Positions 45,130 to 57,700 of a stretch of DNA of 64,000 nt are shown here, one piece after another. The stretch lies in assembly GCA_964023205.1 (NCBI GenBank), contig OZ026837.1:13803479-13867478 (forward strand), in the 5' to 3' direction. Position numbers and translations under genes: made by a program. The notes beneath the pieces were generated by a model that saw nothing but the letters and a program-made list of their open reading frames with translations, did not search any database and was not told where the DNA came from. Source of the stretch: Lutraria lutraria. Taxonomy: Eukaryota; Mollusca; Bivalvia; Venerida; Mactridae. Within the stretch, counting starts at the first letter, position 1; each line of letters starts with the position of its first letter.

Positions 45130-47180
45130 TTATTTTCATTCAAAGTTTACTGAATAGGAACAACGAGCACAGACATAAGGAATGCTGATATTTAGTATCT
45201 ATTGTATAACTGACTAATGTTTGAAGGGAAAAATACATTTAAGTATATTGGGTCTATCATATTAGTGTTATATATTTGTTAATTTGTTTATATACTTGTC
45301 TATATGAGTTAATTAAATGTTTCCAAAGGAAACGGACTTTTTACTTACACTGTTTGTAATTGTACAATAAGTATCGGAGAAATAGTTGCATTTGTGAGAT
45401 ATATTACTAACTAGTAATGTGGAACATTTCTATAACAAACAACTATTAGTAAATAGAAATACAGAATAGTGAAACAAAAGTCTTAAAAACTTGACAAACG
45501 CCAATATCCACAACAGTGGTGACTATAAATCGAAGGGTTTGGTTGGCACAGCAGGCACGCAACAAACGTTGAAAACAGAACATTAACTCCAAGTACTGGA
45601 AGTACTGATGCACAAGAGGCATGAATAGGTTTGTAGATTTTCACAAATTACACAAATAATACAAAAAACAAGGTGTTTGCTAGACCTTTTCAGTTACAAC
45701 AATCACCAACACATCACCCATAGTAAGTGCATGCTTCTAGAGCATGAATACTTGATTTAATTGATAGATCTGTAGGAATGGTCTTTCAATAGTTGACAGA
45801 GTGCTTAGGTAATCGATATCGAATATGCATATTTGTTTATGTATATACCTTTCGTGCTTTTTTATTTTATATAAAGCATATTCAAAAGTGTATTTGTGAA
45901 TTAAATTTGAAATCATGTGTTTTGAATATATCATTTGTAAGATTACGTAGTGTAAGCAGTCTTATTTAAAGACTTGTTACTTTAGTTGTTTTACAAACTT
46001 TGTTTAAATTTTTATTTTGTGTGAATATAAGAACCTGTTACTAACTAAATGGTTAGCACACAGACTGAACATGATCGTGCTTGTTGCAAATATTAACAAC
46101 ATGAATAGTGTTCATACAGACCACAAACTAGTACTTCATTGCAGATTACAACAGATCACAGTTTTCATATTTCAATTTCATATGATTTAAGTATACATCA
46201 ACAATTTTATAAAGATTTAAGAAAGCCCATAACATCAAGTACCACAGTGACAACGGTCATCATACAATGAATCAGTAGATTTTTTTACTGATGCCACATT
46301 TTATCAGACAAAGATGACACTGCTATCATCATTCACATTAAATCACAAACTTACACATCAAGACCATAAATTATGATAGTTATTTTAGTTAGGGTTTTCT
46401 AACTTATGGCAATTGACAATTTGTCACATATGAGCAAAGAGCTATTATCTCTTTGATTACATCAAATATATTTAATCTTGTGAAACCAAGAAAGTAAAAT
46501 TTTTGGATTCTCTTAAGAATGCTTTTTACATAAATACGAGTTTTTTGCAAACATTCTGAATTTCTTAATGCGAGAGGCAACACAGGATCATGCGCGACCG
46601 ATTTGGCTTTAAGAATGTTTGACAGTATGTGGCTCAGATGAGTAGAATCTAAATTGAAATATAATTAGCAATGTCCGTGTTCTTGAGAAATATTTTCTCA
46701 TAGTGAATGTAGCTGAAACCATTTATTTATAATTTACATCATATATTTATTGTGACTATTGTATACTATTAGTATAGTTATTCCGAACTGTTTACAAAGT
46801 TTATTTTATTAAAATACAATACCGGAAGGTCTTTGACCCATGCGACAAATGTTTACAGTGTGACAGACTGACATTCATACATACATTTACACTCATGAAA
46901 TGAACATATATAAATGAATACAATAATTCTAGATCTCACAACACTTAAGCACACACTCAAAAGAACGTACAATAAGAACACTTTAGTACTTAGTAACTCT
47001 ATACCGAAACGGAATACATATAGAAACTGTGTATCCCAAGTACACACTGCATACAGATTAATACATGCGTATAATTGTACAAATATGCATACAACAGACA
47101 TAAAACATGCATAAATTTTATGTTAAATATCCATCATAGCAGAAAGCAGAAAAGTAACCAATTAAAGTATACAATCCCAA
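45130..47180. other. Intergenic DNA between the two sulfotransferase genes
   Basis: AT-rich with no supported gene or RNA. Reading frames here are short and lack splice or family support. Confidence 0.4.
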
Positions 47181-47189
47181 TAACATATT

Positions 47190-47640
47190 TATTACAAATT
47201 GTACATACCCATGACAAATAAATTGACATCATTAAATATGAAATTTTCAACTAATGTGTACCAAATATACAGATTAATATGCAAGAACTATGTATAAATA
47301 TGCATACAACAGACACAATGTAAAATAAACATTACCAATAAAATATTATGACCAACTGTACATGCTCTTGATATTACCAAAACATGTAATATCTTATGAC
47401 AAATAACATACTATGACAAATTGAAAATACCCTTGATATTACCAAAAATATATATTATGACAAATTGTACATACCCTTGAGATAATACAAATAACATATT
47501 ATGACAAATTGTACGTACCCTTGATATTACCAATATTATATTATGACAAATTGTACATACCCTTGATATTACAAATACTATATTATAAAAGATTGTACAT
47601 ACCCTTGATAAATAAGTTGACATAATTAAGAATAAGAATT
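47190..47640. repeat. ~44-bp tandem repeat
   Basis: Units beginning GACAAATTGTACATACCCTT occur at 47415, 47459, 47503, 47545 and 47591 (spacing 42-46 bp). The flanks at 47040-47190, 47200-47380 and 47600-47680 are further diverged larger duplications sharing ACATATCAATAT / ATACAGATTAATA and TTTCAACTAAT. Confidence 0.7.
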
Positions 47641-47699
47641 TCAACTAATTATACACAATATACATATCAATATAATGCAGTTATTGATTAGTAAGCCAT

Positions 47700-48890
47700 T
47701 GAATATGATGGATGAATGCCGGTGAATATCACACCATATTTAATAGCTCACTAGTCAACAACTGTTTTATTATATGAAAAGTCTTTGATTTAAAACATTA
47801 AGGATAACATGCTGATTCATATTGAGTATCAATGTATCATTTGATAAACAGCAATGTATATCAATCAATAAGGAAGATGAATACTAATATTTTCGGGTGA
47901 TGAAAATTAACCTGGTTCTATTTTTAGATTTGGAAACAGACAAGGGGTCAATTACTCGAAAAAGTAATTAATTAAATTAATGATTATTACTTCCTTTTCA
48001 GTAATCGATAAAATGAATGATTAATGGTTTCTGTTTAATAATTGATTAATGATCGGTAATCACAACCAAAATAATCGATTATTAATTGATTATTTGAAGC
48101 ATTTATGTATATTTTGGCTTTTGACTTTACAGTGGTATTGACCAGTGTTTATCTAATTTAGGTACCTTCTTGGGTGCCTTTCTTATCAATTTTATGTGAC
48201 TTTTGTATAATTACAATAAAATATAGAACACTTGCTGATAAGATGAGAATATCTAGATACAGTTAAACAGAACTTTCAGAAATGACTAAATAACAGTGTT
48301 TGTCCTGGGCTTTCACTGGTCCTGGTTCAAATTTATCAGGAAAAATAAAATGTTCTCTAACTACCATTGTTACCAGCTGTGAAATGAAGACTTGTGCATA
48401 TACAACATTATATAAGTACAAGGGTTGACATAATTTTACTAATTTCTATTAAATATCATGTATTACCATTAGATATGACATAAATTTATACTGTACGATG
48501 GATCAGGTTTAAAGCCAATCAAAATGTGTTTATTTATAGATCATATAATAAATAAAAGTATGGCACATATGAGTGGACAATATACATTAAACAAACATAT
48601 ATGCTCGTTCTTGTGTTACCAGATTAACGTATTTATCTAATATAATAATTATGAACCCAGTATAAAGAGATGTTTTTTCCCCTTCCACTACGTTAATTAG
48701 CAAAATCGGGAACCAGACTACATCACCACTAGTCTGGAGTTACTTCCCCTACCACTATGTTAATTAGCAAAATCGCGAACCAGACTATATCACCACACAA
48801 ACCATTCTACATATAAATTCAAATCAGGTAATGGTTTGTTAATTGTGTTTTAAGGAGCAAAATACTTAAGGTTTTAAGATTAAGGAGTGT
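47700..48890. other. AT-rich gap with a 68-bp duplication
   Basis: GTTAATTAGCAAAATCG.GAACCAGACTA..ATCACCA occurs twice, at about 48691 and 48759. No gene recognised. Confidence 0.45.
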
Positions 48891-48894
48891 TTCT

Positions 48895-51285
48895 AGTTTC
48901 GTTGCTTTAACATTAAAGCTTTTAACATTTTTAAGAAAAATAAATCTGATGCCAATTTTGAGAATTTTAAAGTTTTAAGAAATAAAGCCCAGTCTGTTGT
49001 CAATAAAGCAAAGCAAGATTATTTTACTAGCACTTTGAATGAGAACAAGAATGACTCCAAATCTCTATGGAAATATCTTAAGCAGTTGGGTTTGCCATCT
49101 AAAAAAAACAACTCCTCTTCATGTCAAAGTATAGGTCTCAATATTGATGGTGTATTATGCTTTGACAAATTAAATGTTGCTGAGACTTATAATAAGTTTT
49201 ACACAACTGTAGCATCTAGTCTTGTATCCAAACTTCCTAGACCTCCGTTTAAATATGTCAAGGATTTTGTCGCTAAATTTTACTCGGCTAAAGGTGTAAA
49301 GGTCAATAACTGTTCCTTCTCTCTTGTTTCTGAGAACAAAGTTCTTAAATATTTAAATAAGATGAGTGCAGATAAAGCTACTGGGCTGGATAGTATCCCT
49401 GCAAAATGTATTGTTGATGGTTCATCTTTAATTGCTAGCCCTCTAACACATGTTATTAATTTATCATTGACACAAGGATCTATACCTGATGATTTAAAAT
49501 CAGCAAGGGTTATTCCATTGTACAAGAAAAACAACAAAACTGAAGTTGGCAATTACAGACCAGTGTCTATACTAAGTGTAATATCAAAAGTTTTTGAAAG
49601 GGTTGTTTATGACCAAGTAGAAACATACCTCAATGATAAAGACTTGTTATATAATCTTCAGTCTGGGTTCAGAAGTAGATATTCCACTGAAATCTGTCTC
49701 ATTCATCTAACTGATCTCATACGTTTTAATCTAGATAAAGGTAATCTTGTTGGGATGGTTTTACTAGACCTACAAAAGGCATTTGATACTGTTGACCACT
49801 CTATATTAGCCATGAAACTTGAATGTCTTGGTCTTGGGAAAGATGTAATACACTGGTTTGGTTCATACTTATCAAATAGACAACAGCTTGTTGATATATC
49901 AGGAACACATTCCACACCAGCTCATGTGTCTTGTGGAGTGCCTCAAGGATCAATCATAGGGCCTCTTTTATTTTTAATTTATGTCAACGACATGTCTGCA
50001 GTTGTAAAAAATCAGCTTATTCTATATGCAGATGATTCAGCTATACTTGTGGCAGATAACGACAAATCAGTTATTGAGAATGCTCTTGCAGATGATTTAA
50101 AATCAGTTCAATCATGGTAAATAGATAATAAACTGTCATTGCATCTTGGTAAAACTGAGTCCATTGTTTTGGTTCCAAAATTAAATTGAAAAAGTGTCAG
50201 TCATTAAATGTATCTTGTAATGAAACTTCTATCCAGTCAACTACTTCTGTTAAATATCTTGGTGTCACACTTGATCAGTCATGGTCCTGTGATAAAATAG
50301 TTAGTTCAGTAATAAATAAAGCTAATGCTAGACTGAAATTTCTTTAAAGGAAAAGTAGCTTTCTTAATGAACAAACAAAAAAGCTTATAGTCTCTTCCCT
50401 TATACAGTGTCATTTTGATTATGCATGTTCTTTTTGGTATCATGGCTTTACTAAACATTGGAAAAATAAGTTACAGGTCACCAAAAACAAACTGATACGT
50501 TTTGTACTTAATCTTGATCATAGGGCCCATATTAGTAAAGATCATTTTGTTCAACTAAATTGGTTACCTGTAGATAAAAGAGTGGAACAAATTGTTTTAT
50601 ATAATGTTTTTAAGATAAAAACTGGTGTAAGCCCAAAGTACCTCTGCACTCATTTTATTTCTTAAGATTCAATTCATTGATATAGCACCAGATTCAGTCA
50701 GCATGGATGTTATGCTGTTCCTAAAGTTGGTTCTTTTGGTTTAAAATCATTCTCCTTCACTGGTATCAAATTGAGAAATTACCTTCCAGTCCATATTAAG
50801 AATAATATTCAATTAGGTATATTTAAATCTGAGGTCAAACAGCATCTTTTAACTAGTATTTAATGTTTACTGTGATATTCATATAGGAATTGTGATACCT
50901 TTTTAGTTAATATATCCACATTTTATTTTTTTATTATTATGTTCATAAATAGTTGTTATTATCTTATCTAGAAATTTATATATATCTGCATTTGCCTCTC
51001 TGGGTCAAATGCCATATAGAAGGACCACAATGGAAATAAGGGGTTTCCCATTTTTTGTGTCATCCTTGGTATTTAAAGTTGACAATCATGGTTACCACTA
51101 TTTACTAAATTTGATTTCTTATTTTAGAGTAAAAATTGATGATATTTATTTTAATTACAATATTTTAAAACAGTTATTCATTTAATATTTCTATGTATTT
51201 TCATTTTTGGCAATCTAATGTCTGTGATATATGTACCATGTTTTATATGCTTTTTATACTGAAATAAATAATAATAAATAAATAC
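48895..51285 (+). mobile_element. 5'-truncated L2/CR1-like LINE
   Basis: Starts inside the region before the reverse transcriptase (FKVLRNKAQSVVNKAKQDYF at about 48965-49025). It carries the RT and the C-terminal region, and ends in an AATAAATAATAAATAAATA simple repeat at about 51263-51284. The endonuclease is missing. It lies between the two sulfotransferase genes. Confidence 0.85.
49035..50120 (+). CDS. LINE reverse transcriptase (truncated)
   Basis: Open for 361 codons. Motifs: DKATGLDSIPAKCI, NYRPVSILSVISKVFERVVY, QSGFRSRYSTE, GMVLLDLQKAFDTVDHSIL, SCGVPQGSIIGPLLFLIYVN and the catalytic YADDSAIL. A stop at 50118-50120 interrupts the protein, which continues in other frames: VKYLGVTLDQSWSCDK, then HFDYACSFWY, KLIRFVLN and LNWLPVDKR, to about 50863. 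It is therefore a dead 5'-truncated copy. The enzyme would copy its own RNA at a nicked target; lacking an endonuclease, this copy cannot act alone. Confidence 0.85.
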   Translation: MNENKNDSKSLWKYLKQLGLPSKKNNSSSCQSIGLNIDGVLCFDKLNVAETYNKFYTTVASSLVSKLPRPPFKYVKDFVAKFYSAKGVKVNNCSFSLVSENKVLKYLNKMSADKATGLDSIPAKCIVDGSSLIASPLTHVINLSLTQGSIPDDLKSARVIPLYKKNNKTEVGNYRPVSILSVISKVFERVVYDQVETYLNDKDLLYNLQSGFRSRYSTEICLIHLTDLIRFNLDKGNLVGMVLLDLQKAFDTVDHSILAMKLECLGLGKDVIHWFGSYLSNRQQLVDISGTHSTPAHVSCGVPQGSIIGPLLFLIYVNDMSAVVKNQLILYADDSAILVADNDKSVIENALADDLKSVQSW

Positions 51286-51751
51286 AAACAGTCATGAATC
51301 CAGTTTTGCAGCATGCCTCATACGTTTGTAATTGTGAGGTTGTACATACTAGTATGATTCACGGTTTTCAATAGTCAGTTTAATCATTACAAAAATCATC
51401 AATGCTGTTGTGCGATATTTTATAACACTAATAATCATATGAATTTCATACATAAATCCACTCATCTTAAATATTTTTCTTACTTTTTCTTCACTTATGT
51501 TACATCTACACAAAGTTATTTTTCAAAACTGCAGGAGGTCACCCCCTGTCAAACAGTTATTCATACCAGTATGCACAGTCGCTACCACTCTTTTTAGCTT
51601 TCTTATTTTCGATGAACACCTAAATATCATGGAACTCTAACCTATACTAAGACAAATGCAACTATCATGAAATCATACCACTTATTATTCGTCGTTTTTC
51701 AACAATGTTGTAACCTTGATCTTGTAGGTTTTTCGTTCATGACTCGTCGCA
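51286..51751. other. 3' flank / probable 3' UTR of sulfotransferase gene 2
   Basis: No separate feature. The part just below 51752 reads on the minus strand as the likely 3' UTR of gene 2; the first bases after the stop resemble those of gene 1. No clear AATAAA was seen. Confidence 0.35.
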
Positions 51752-54700
51752 TCATTCAGGCTTTTGAAACAAGTAACGGTCATCTTTCATTAAATCCGCC
51801 ATTTGTCTGTTGAAAGGTTCATAAAACGAATACAACATATCACGTGATTTATTCAATATGGCGTCGTATTTCTTCTTCTTTTGGATTTGTTGCTTCGATT
51901 TCTGTGCAGACAACTGACCTGTGTAGATAAAGCATTAAATAGATTAATGTGCTGCACGGTTACTGTTTCAACAATCAGAGCCACATGAGGCGGACTGTTT
52001 ACCTAACCATCGTTCCTGGAAAAAACAGTACTAGACTCCCATCCTCTGTAAGCAACTGCTTACTTTCTCACATAAAGAGACGTGATCGGTAGCTAGGATG
52101 GAACCCACGACCCTCTACCAGTGAGAGGTCATAGTGTTTTGAAGTTAGCGACGTTAACCACACAACCACGGGCACGGATGCACAGTTACTAAGGAATATA
52201 TCAATAAATAAAAATGGGGCGGGGGAGTTATTGAAATAACACAAAAATTAATCGGCTTCATATGCATCAATTACAAAGCACCCCAACGATTTTTTTAAGA
52301 CGAGACTGAAGTGCATTCCTTTGAGATAAGAAACCTTGGTACCAATGGAGTCTGTGGAATGACGATTCTAATTGCAAGACATGTATTATTCCCACTGGCG
52401 TGTTTGTCTTTCTGTCTATTTTTTCTGAAGTCGCTGACCTTTTTTATACATTGCTTGAATACAGTTAAGTTCGATTCAGTATGTTTATGTATTCTGTATA
52501 GTATCAATAAACTAGATCAACACCAATTACTGTATACAATAAGTGATGTTTTTATCTCTCATATTTCGCTATGTATCATCAAGTATACATGCTTTTTTTT
52601 CGTTGTACTTTTCATATATAGTCAATATTTTTTCATTATACATGTACTTACTTATATCCAGAAAAGTGAATATTTTTCTTAAAGTGTCATCCATGTTATC
52701 GTGATACTCCTGTGTCAAAACTGTATGGATTCGTATCTTTCCGAACACATTTATCATTTCTTTCATATAAAACGCATAAAACCCAGCCGTGAAACTTTCT
52801 GCCAAATAAACACGGTTCTGAAAAAGTGATATTTGAAGGTTTTATATAATTAAATAGCAACATGATTTTCCCATTGTATGGCTTAGCTCTCTTAGGCAAC
52901 AACCTCTTAACAACAACATGAAGTTGCTACTCTCAAAGGATGTTGCTTTGGAGTGGTTGTACTCTATACAGTTACGTAACACATTACTTTGTTAAGCTAT
53001 TAAAACCTTTATAATTCTTAAATGTATGTGAAGAAACATGCAGAATGATACTCCTAGCATCGTCTATTGCTTTATAATTGCCTTCTTATGAAATATATAT
53101 GGCCTCATTATTAAGTACATACTCGTATCAAATCGTTTCTCATCGTTTCGTTGTAAATACACCGTCTGACTGACCAACGACTGAAACATTCTGAATACAC
53201 CTTGGTGAGACAAACAATCTGAGAGTGAAATTCTTCCGGTGTCTTTATCTTGTCTGACATATACATCGTTGTGTGCCAAAAGTCGGAATACAGTCTGGAA
53301 AATACATTTAGGGAATGTTTTATCTTAAATGGTTCCCGTTGACTCTGTCTTTACAAAGACTTTGGTGCACTGCAAAATGGAACAGGAACCAGCTTATGTT
53401 TTTATTCCCTTTGCTTCTCCTAATGGTGAGGCAAAAATAAACACCTCGTTTCCTCCAACACACCCTAAGATAAAATATCAGAAGATCGGCAGGACTTATT
53501 TTCCAAATATTATTGTTTTAACGTATTTGCACAAACTTTGAAGGATTTTGGAACTTTTTTACGCCTAAACATTATGCCATCATTCATGACATTATTCATT
53601 TTTTCAAGTGTCACTGACACTGTTTTTTATTCACTGCGCTAAGTTAAAAAGGATGGAACTTACGTAATCGTGAAATATTTAGGATAAAGGTAACACTCGG
53701 TTTTCATCGATGTACCTGATTCCTGCCTTGCTCTTTGAATTCATAATGCCGTATTTAATAGTAAGCACAAAAGTAACTTAATACGAAAAGCTAAATAAAT
53801 GTATGGATTTTTGTTGGTCAAACATATTTCTGCGTTTTATGTTTGTATGGCGCAAATACCGTCAAGTCACAAACTGGCCTCCTTACAATTAAACATTGAT
53901 GTTTGTTTTCACTGGTTTCAGATGATGAGTTCAACACTATAAATTGTATACATATCCATTGATATACAGACAAATCTGCGAACAAAGACCACCCATGTGA
54001 AAGACCTTATATTATGCCCTTTATTGACAGGTGGTCATTTTTTTAAATAATCAATGTGGGGTTTTAAAAGAATGTGTACTTAAATATTATACTGACCTTG
54101 TCACGGGGTCACGTAATATGATTATTATTTTAGCCTTTGGGGATATGTGATCCAGATAGTGAAAGTTTGTGTATTTTGGCTCAGGTAGACCTTCGTTTCC
54201 AGGCAACAAATGCCAGTTCGTGTGTATATGGAAATTTGCAGGTGTGCCCTCCCCTGGAAGAAAATGGATGCTTTAACCAAACGAATTAGAATTAAATACA
54301 TATTGTATTGATAACCCGGTCAATGTACTTGTCTTGTTTGGGCAATGCATTGGTAAGGAGCTGCTTCGTCTAAAATTCATATTCGTTGATGCGAATCTTT
54401 AATATAAGCTTGATGCATAAGTAAAAACATCGAAATAAAAATATAAAATATAAAAACTATAAAAATTTGCGTATACTAGTATATGTTGTGAAGTATTAAC
54501 GTGCAGAACGACTGAACTTTAATGGACACTTTTTCAGTGTTCCCAGCCCAGATATCGAACTATGTACTGTACATAGGAAATTGTAGGGAAAATGACGAGG
54601 CATATGATCAAGAACCAGTCACAACTATACGAAGCAAGAGTAGGGATATCAATGCCCGTTCTCCTGTGTCTTCTCCTCCCTCTCTGTCTCCGGAGCGGCT

Positions 54701-57700
54701 CTGGAATTACCATAGCTGTTGAGTGGACCGTTAAACAACAGACAAACAAATCATATAAGTTAAACGCTGATATATTTTCCAGAATCAAACACTCTAGACA
54801 TTTCAATTTTCTAATCAAATCATTTTATAACCGTTAGCATTTTACCTGTCGTACGAATTATAAATATGAGAGCTGTTATCGATATTACTTCAAAGAATCT
54901 TTCAAAGATGGACTAACTGTTCAATTAGCAACACTTTCTTTTCACTACATCCTACCTGTTATGAACGATGCATTCAAAGATATCTTTTTCGCCGCTTTAT
55001 CAAACAACGATATGTAGCACTTCACCGACCTAACATCACTGCATACACCTTAAATTAAGATTAACAATAAAGTACATGTAGTGAATTACAAGAAGCATTG
55101 TTTTTGTATTTTGTATGAAGTTGCTTTTTCATTAAGGATATTGGCTGTGCATTTATTCAATCCTACATTATGGAGAGTAAGTAACATAACTATTTACATG
55201 TTATGAATAATACACATATTTTGACAATCATGAGTATTTGACAAATGAATGAATTCACAAGCACATGGTATTATCATACCCTACATCAATCAAATAGAAT
55301 ATACGCTAAATGCTAACAAATTCACCATAGTCCGCTATGATACAACCACATTGAACTTCAAATAGCATTTCCGATATTGTGCCACACAACAACTTATCTA
55401 GGTCAACATCACAGAGCAATGCCGGCATGATTTACTTTCTATCAACAAAGAGCAGACGAACATATTCAGTCAAACATGCTATGAATTGAAATGATGTACT
55501 TTGTATTTACAGATTCTTTTGAGGACTCCATGAAACAATGTATGGTGACATTAGTAAAGACAGAGACCAGTGCCTAATGTAATTTTGATGTGATTAACAT
55601 TTAGATAGATAAACACTGCTTTGCATGAACACTTTTGGGTGCAAATATATTCTTCCACTGTTTTGCTGTATTAATGTTTGATATGAACATAAAATCCAAG
55701 GAAAACTGTATAATCTTAAATCTTTATTACCTTGAATAAATTTTGTTGTGAATGCCCATATTGTGATAAAGTTTGTTCCAGCTGAGAGCCCATGCATGCA
55801 AATACTTCATTGTGACTTTAGTGTATCATCAATTATAATTCGTTTATTATTTTGTGCAGTTTGTTGAATAGAGTGTGATACAGGTGTAAGCTATTTTGAA
55901 ACTACCAGTTAACATGTAATTGTATCCTTGACAACATGAATTCAGTGAAGCAAATGATATCAGTAAACTTTATAAAATGCATTTGTATGAATTTGACATA
56001 AATGATGCACAACTGAAAGATGTTTTTGTTATTAACCATTAGTGTTCAGTTATGGATGAAGTATTCTACAGCTATACTGAGCCTCTGTTGTTATAAAATC
56101 TCCTAACTGTGCGTAATGATATGACAAGCGGAAATATATCAGACAGTAAACAAAATACATACATGTATACATATTTCATAGTTGAGTTCTGAAGCCCTAA
56201 TGTTACGTATTTTTATTTTTGATACTCTTGTTACTGAAACTTTACCGAATTACTATTATTATTATGATATCAGACATATTAATTTGAATTGATTTATCAG
56301 TGACACTGTTTGTAAGGAACCTGTTTGTATTCTACAAACATGACCAACAATTATATTTGTGTCATCTGTGGCTGAAAAAAATACCAAACGTATCCGTAAA
56401 TTTGCGGAAGTGTATAACAGGTTAAACTAATCGCCAATTGTAAGTTATGACGTATGGGAATTCCGTGGAAAAAACCCTGACATCGGTAAATTTTCAAAAC
56501 TAAGATTTCTTTTCAAACTAAGAATAATTCCGTCTTAGTTTACGCTTAGACTAAATCTAAGATGAAGATTAAGAAATTTCTTATGTCTTAGTCAAAATTT
56601 AGAATAAAGAAAATTCTCAACTCGGAAAACTAAGAACGTTTGTGAATACGGGCCCAGGACGTTCCCTACCAAAAGATTACAATAGTCAAATATTTTTCCA
56701 TTACATTAAATTGTGATTTAAGTATAAGTATTCGTAAGTCTGTCTTTTATGAACGAAATATTTCTATTCAAGTATAAACACTTATATTTTTGTTTTGTAT
56801 GAAATAAATATTGTGGTTCAAGTATACATATCCCATTTTTGTCTTGTATAAACGCATGCTGGTATCATGTTCGAGATGGCCGAATTGAATACTCGACGCC
56901 TTCCCTTTGTATCTTTTTATTTATTTATTTATTTGATGATACATATTAGGTAAGGAGTACAATAATTGAATACCATAGCATTACCTTTATACATCTTTAG
57001 AATGGACTCCTGATTTTTTCTTTTCGTTATACCCCATCTTCGTCTTGTCATCCATTGCGATTCCTTGAAGCCAGGACTAACTATTTCTGGGTGCTTTGAT
57101 AATCTTTGAAACAAATTCGTAGTTGCGCTTTTCTTTACACCTGAATATGTAGACATATATTACAGACCCCGATGTTATAAAACGTGAAAACACTCTCTGA
57201 GCTCAAGTCTCAATTCCATTTTCAAAGAGTCAAAGTATTATGGTTGACAAGAAAGAGTTGATTTATAATATGATTCAAATATCAACGTGTGGCGTTCATC
57301 AAATTGTCATCTGTTTCTTATAGTGCTCTATCTCCATTTTTTTCAAAAATGAGATTTTGATATCACCGCGTTCGTCTTGCCTTGCTCTACATGTTCGTGA
57401 GAAGAAAATATGAATTATGACGTCATTGACGAAGATCTCGCCTAACATTTTCCTCTATCTCCAAGCGCAAAGCATGAGCTTGTAAAACTGTGTGAGTGAT
57501 TTTCTTAAAATTTAGAACATGGTAGTTAGAGCATCGCTCCATTGACGACGAAATACTTGTGATACAAGTACCTTTTTGAATGTACAGGTCCTGAAATTAT
57601 AGAATTTGAGTACAGTCTCTGAGCTCAAATATCTCAATTCCATTCTCAAAGTAATGTTTGAAAAGAAAGTCTTAGAGCTGAAATGTTAAAAGCATTCTCA

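Noticed and set aside
47411..47644. 77-codon minus-strand frame with repeated VISRVCTI
   Set aside because: Translation of the ~44-bp tandem repeat, not a gene.
52311..52682. 123-codon plus-strand frame
   Set aside because: Hydrophobic low-complexity text overlapping gene 2 exon 7 on the other strand; no start or splice support.
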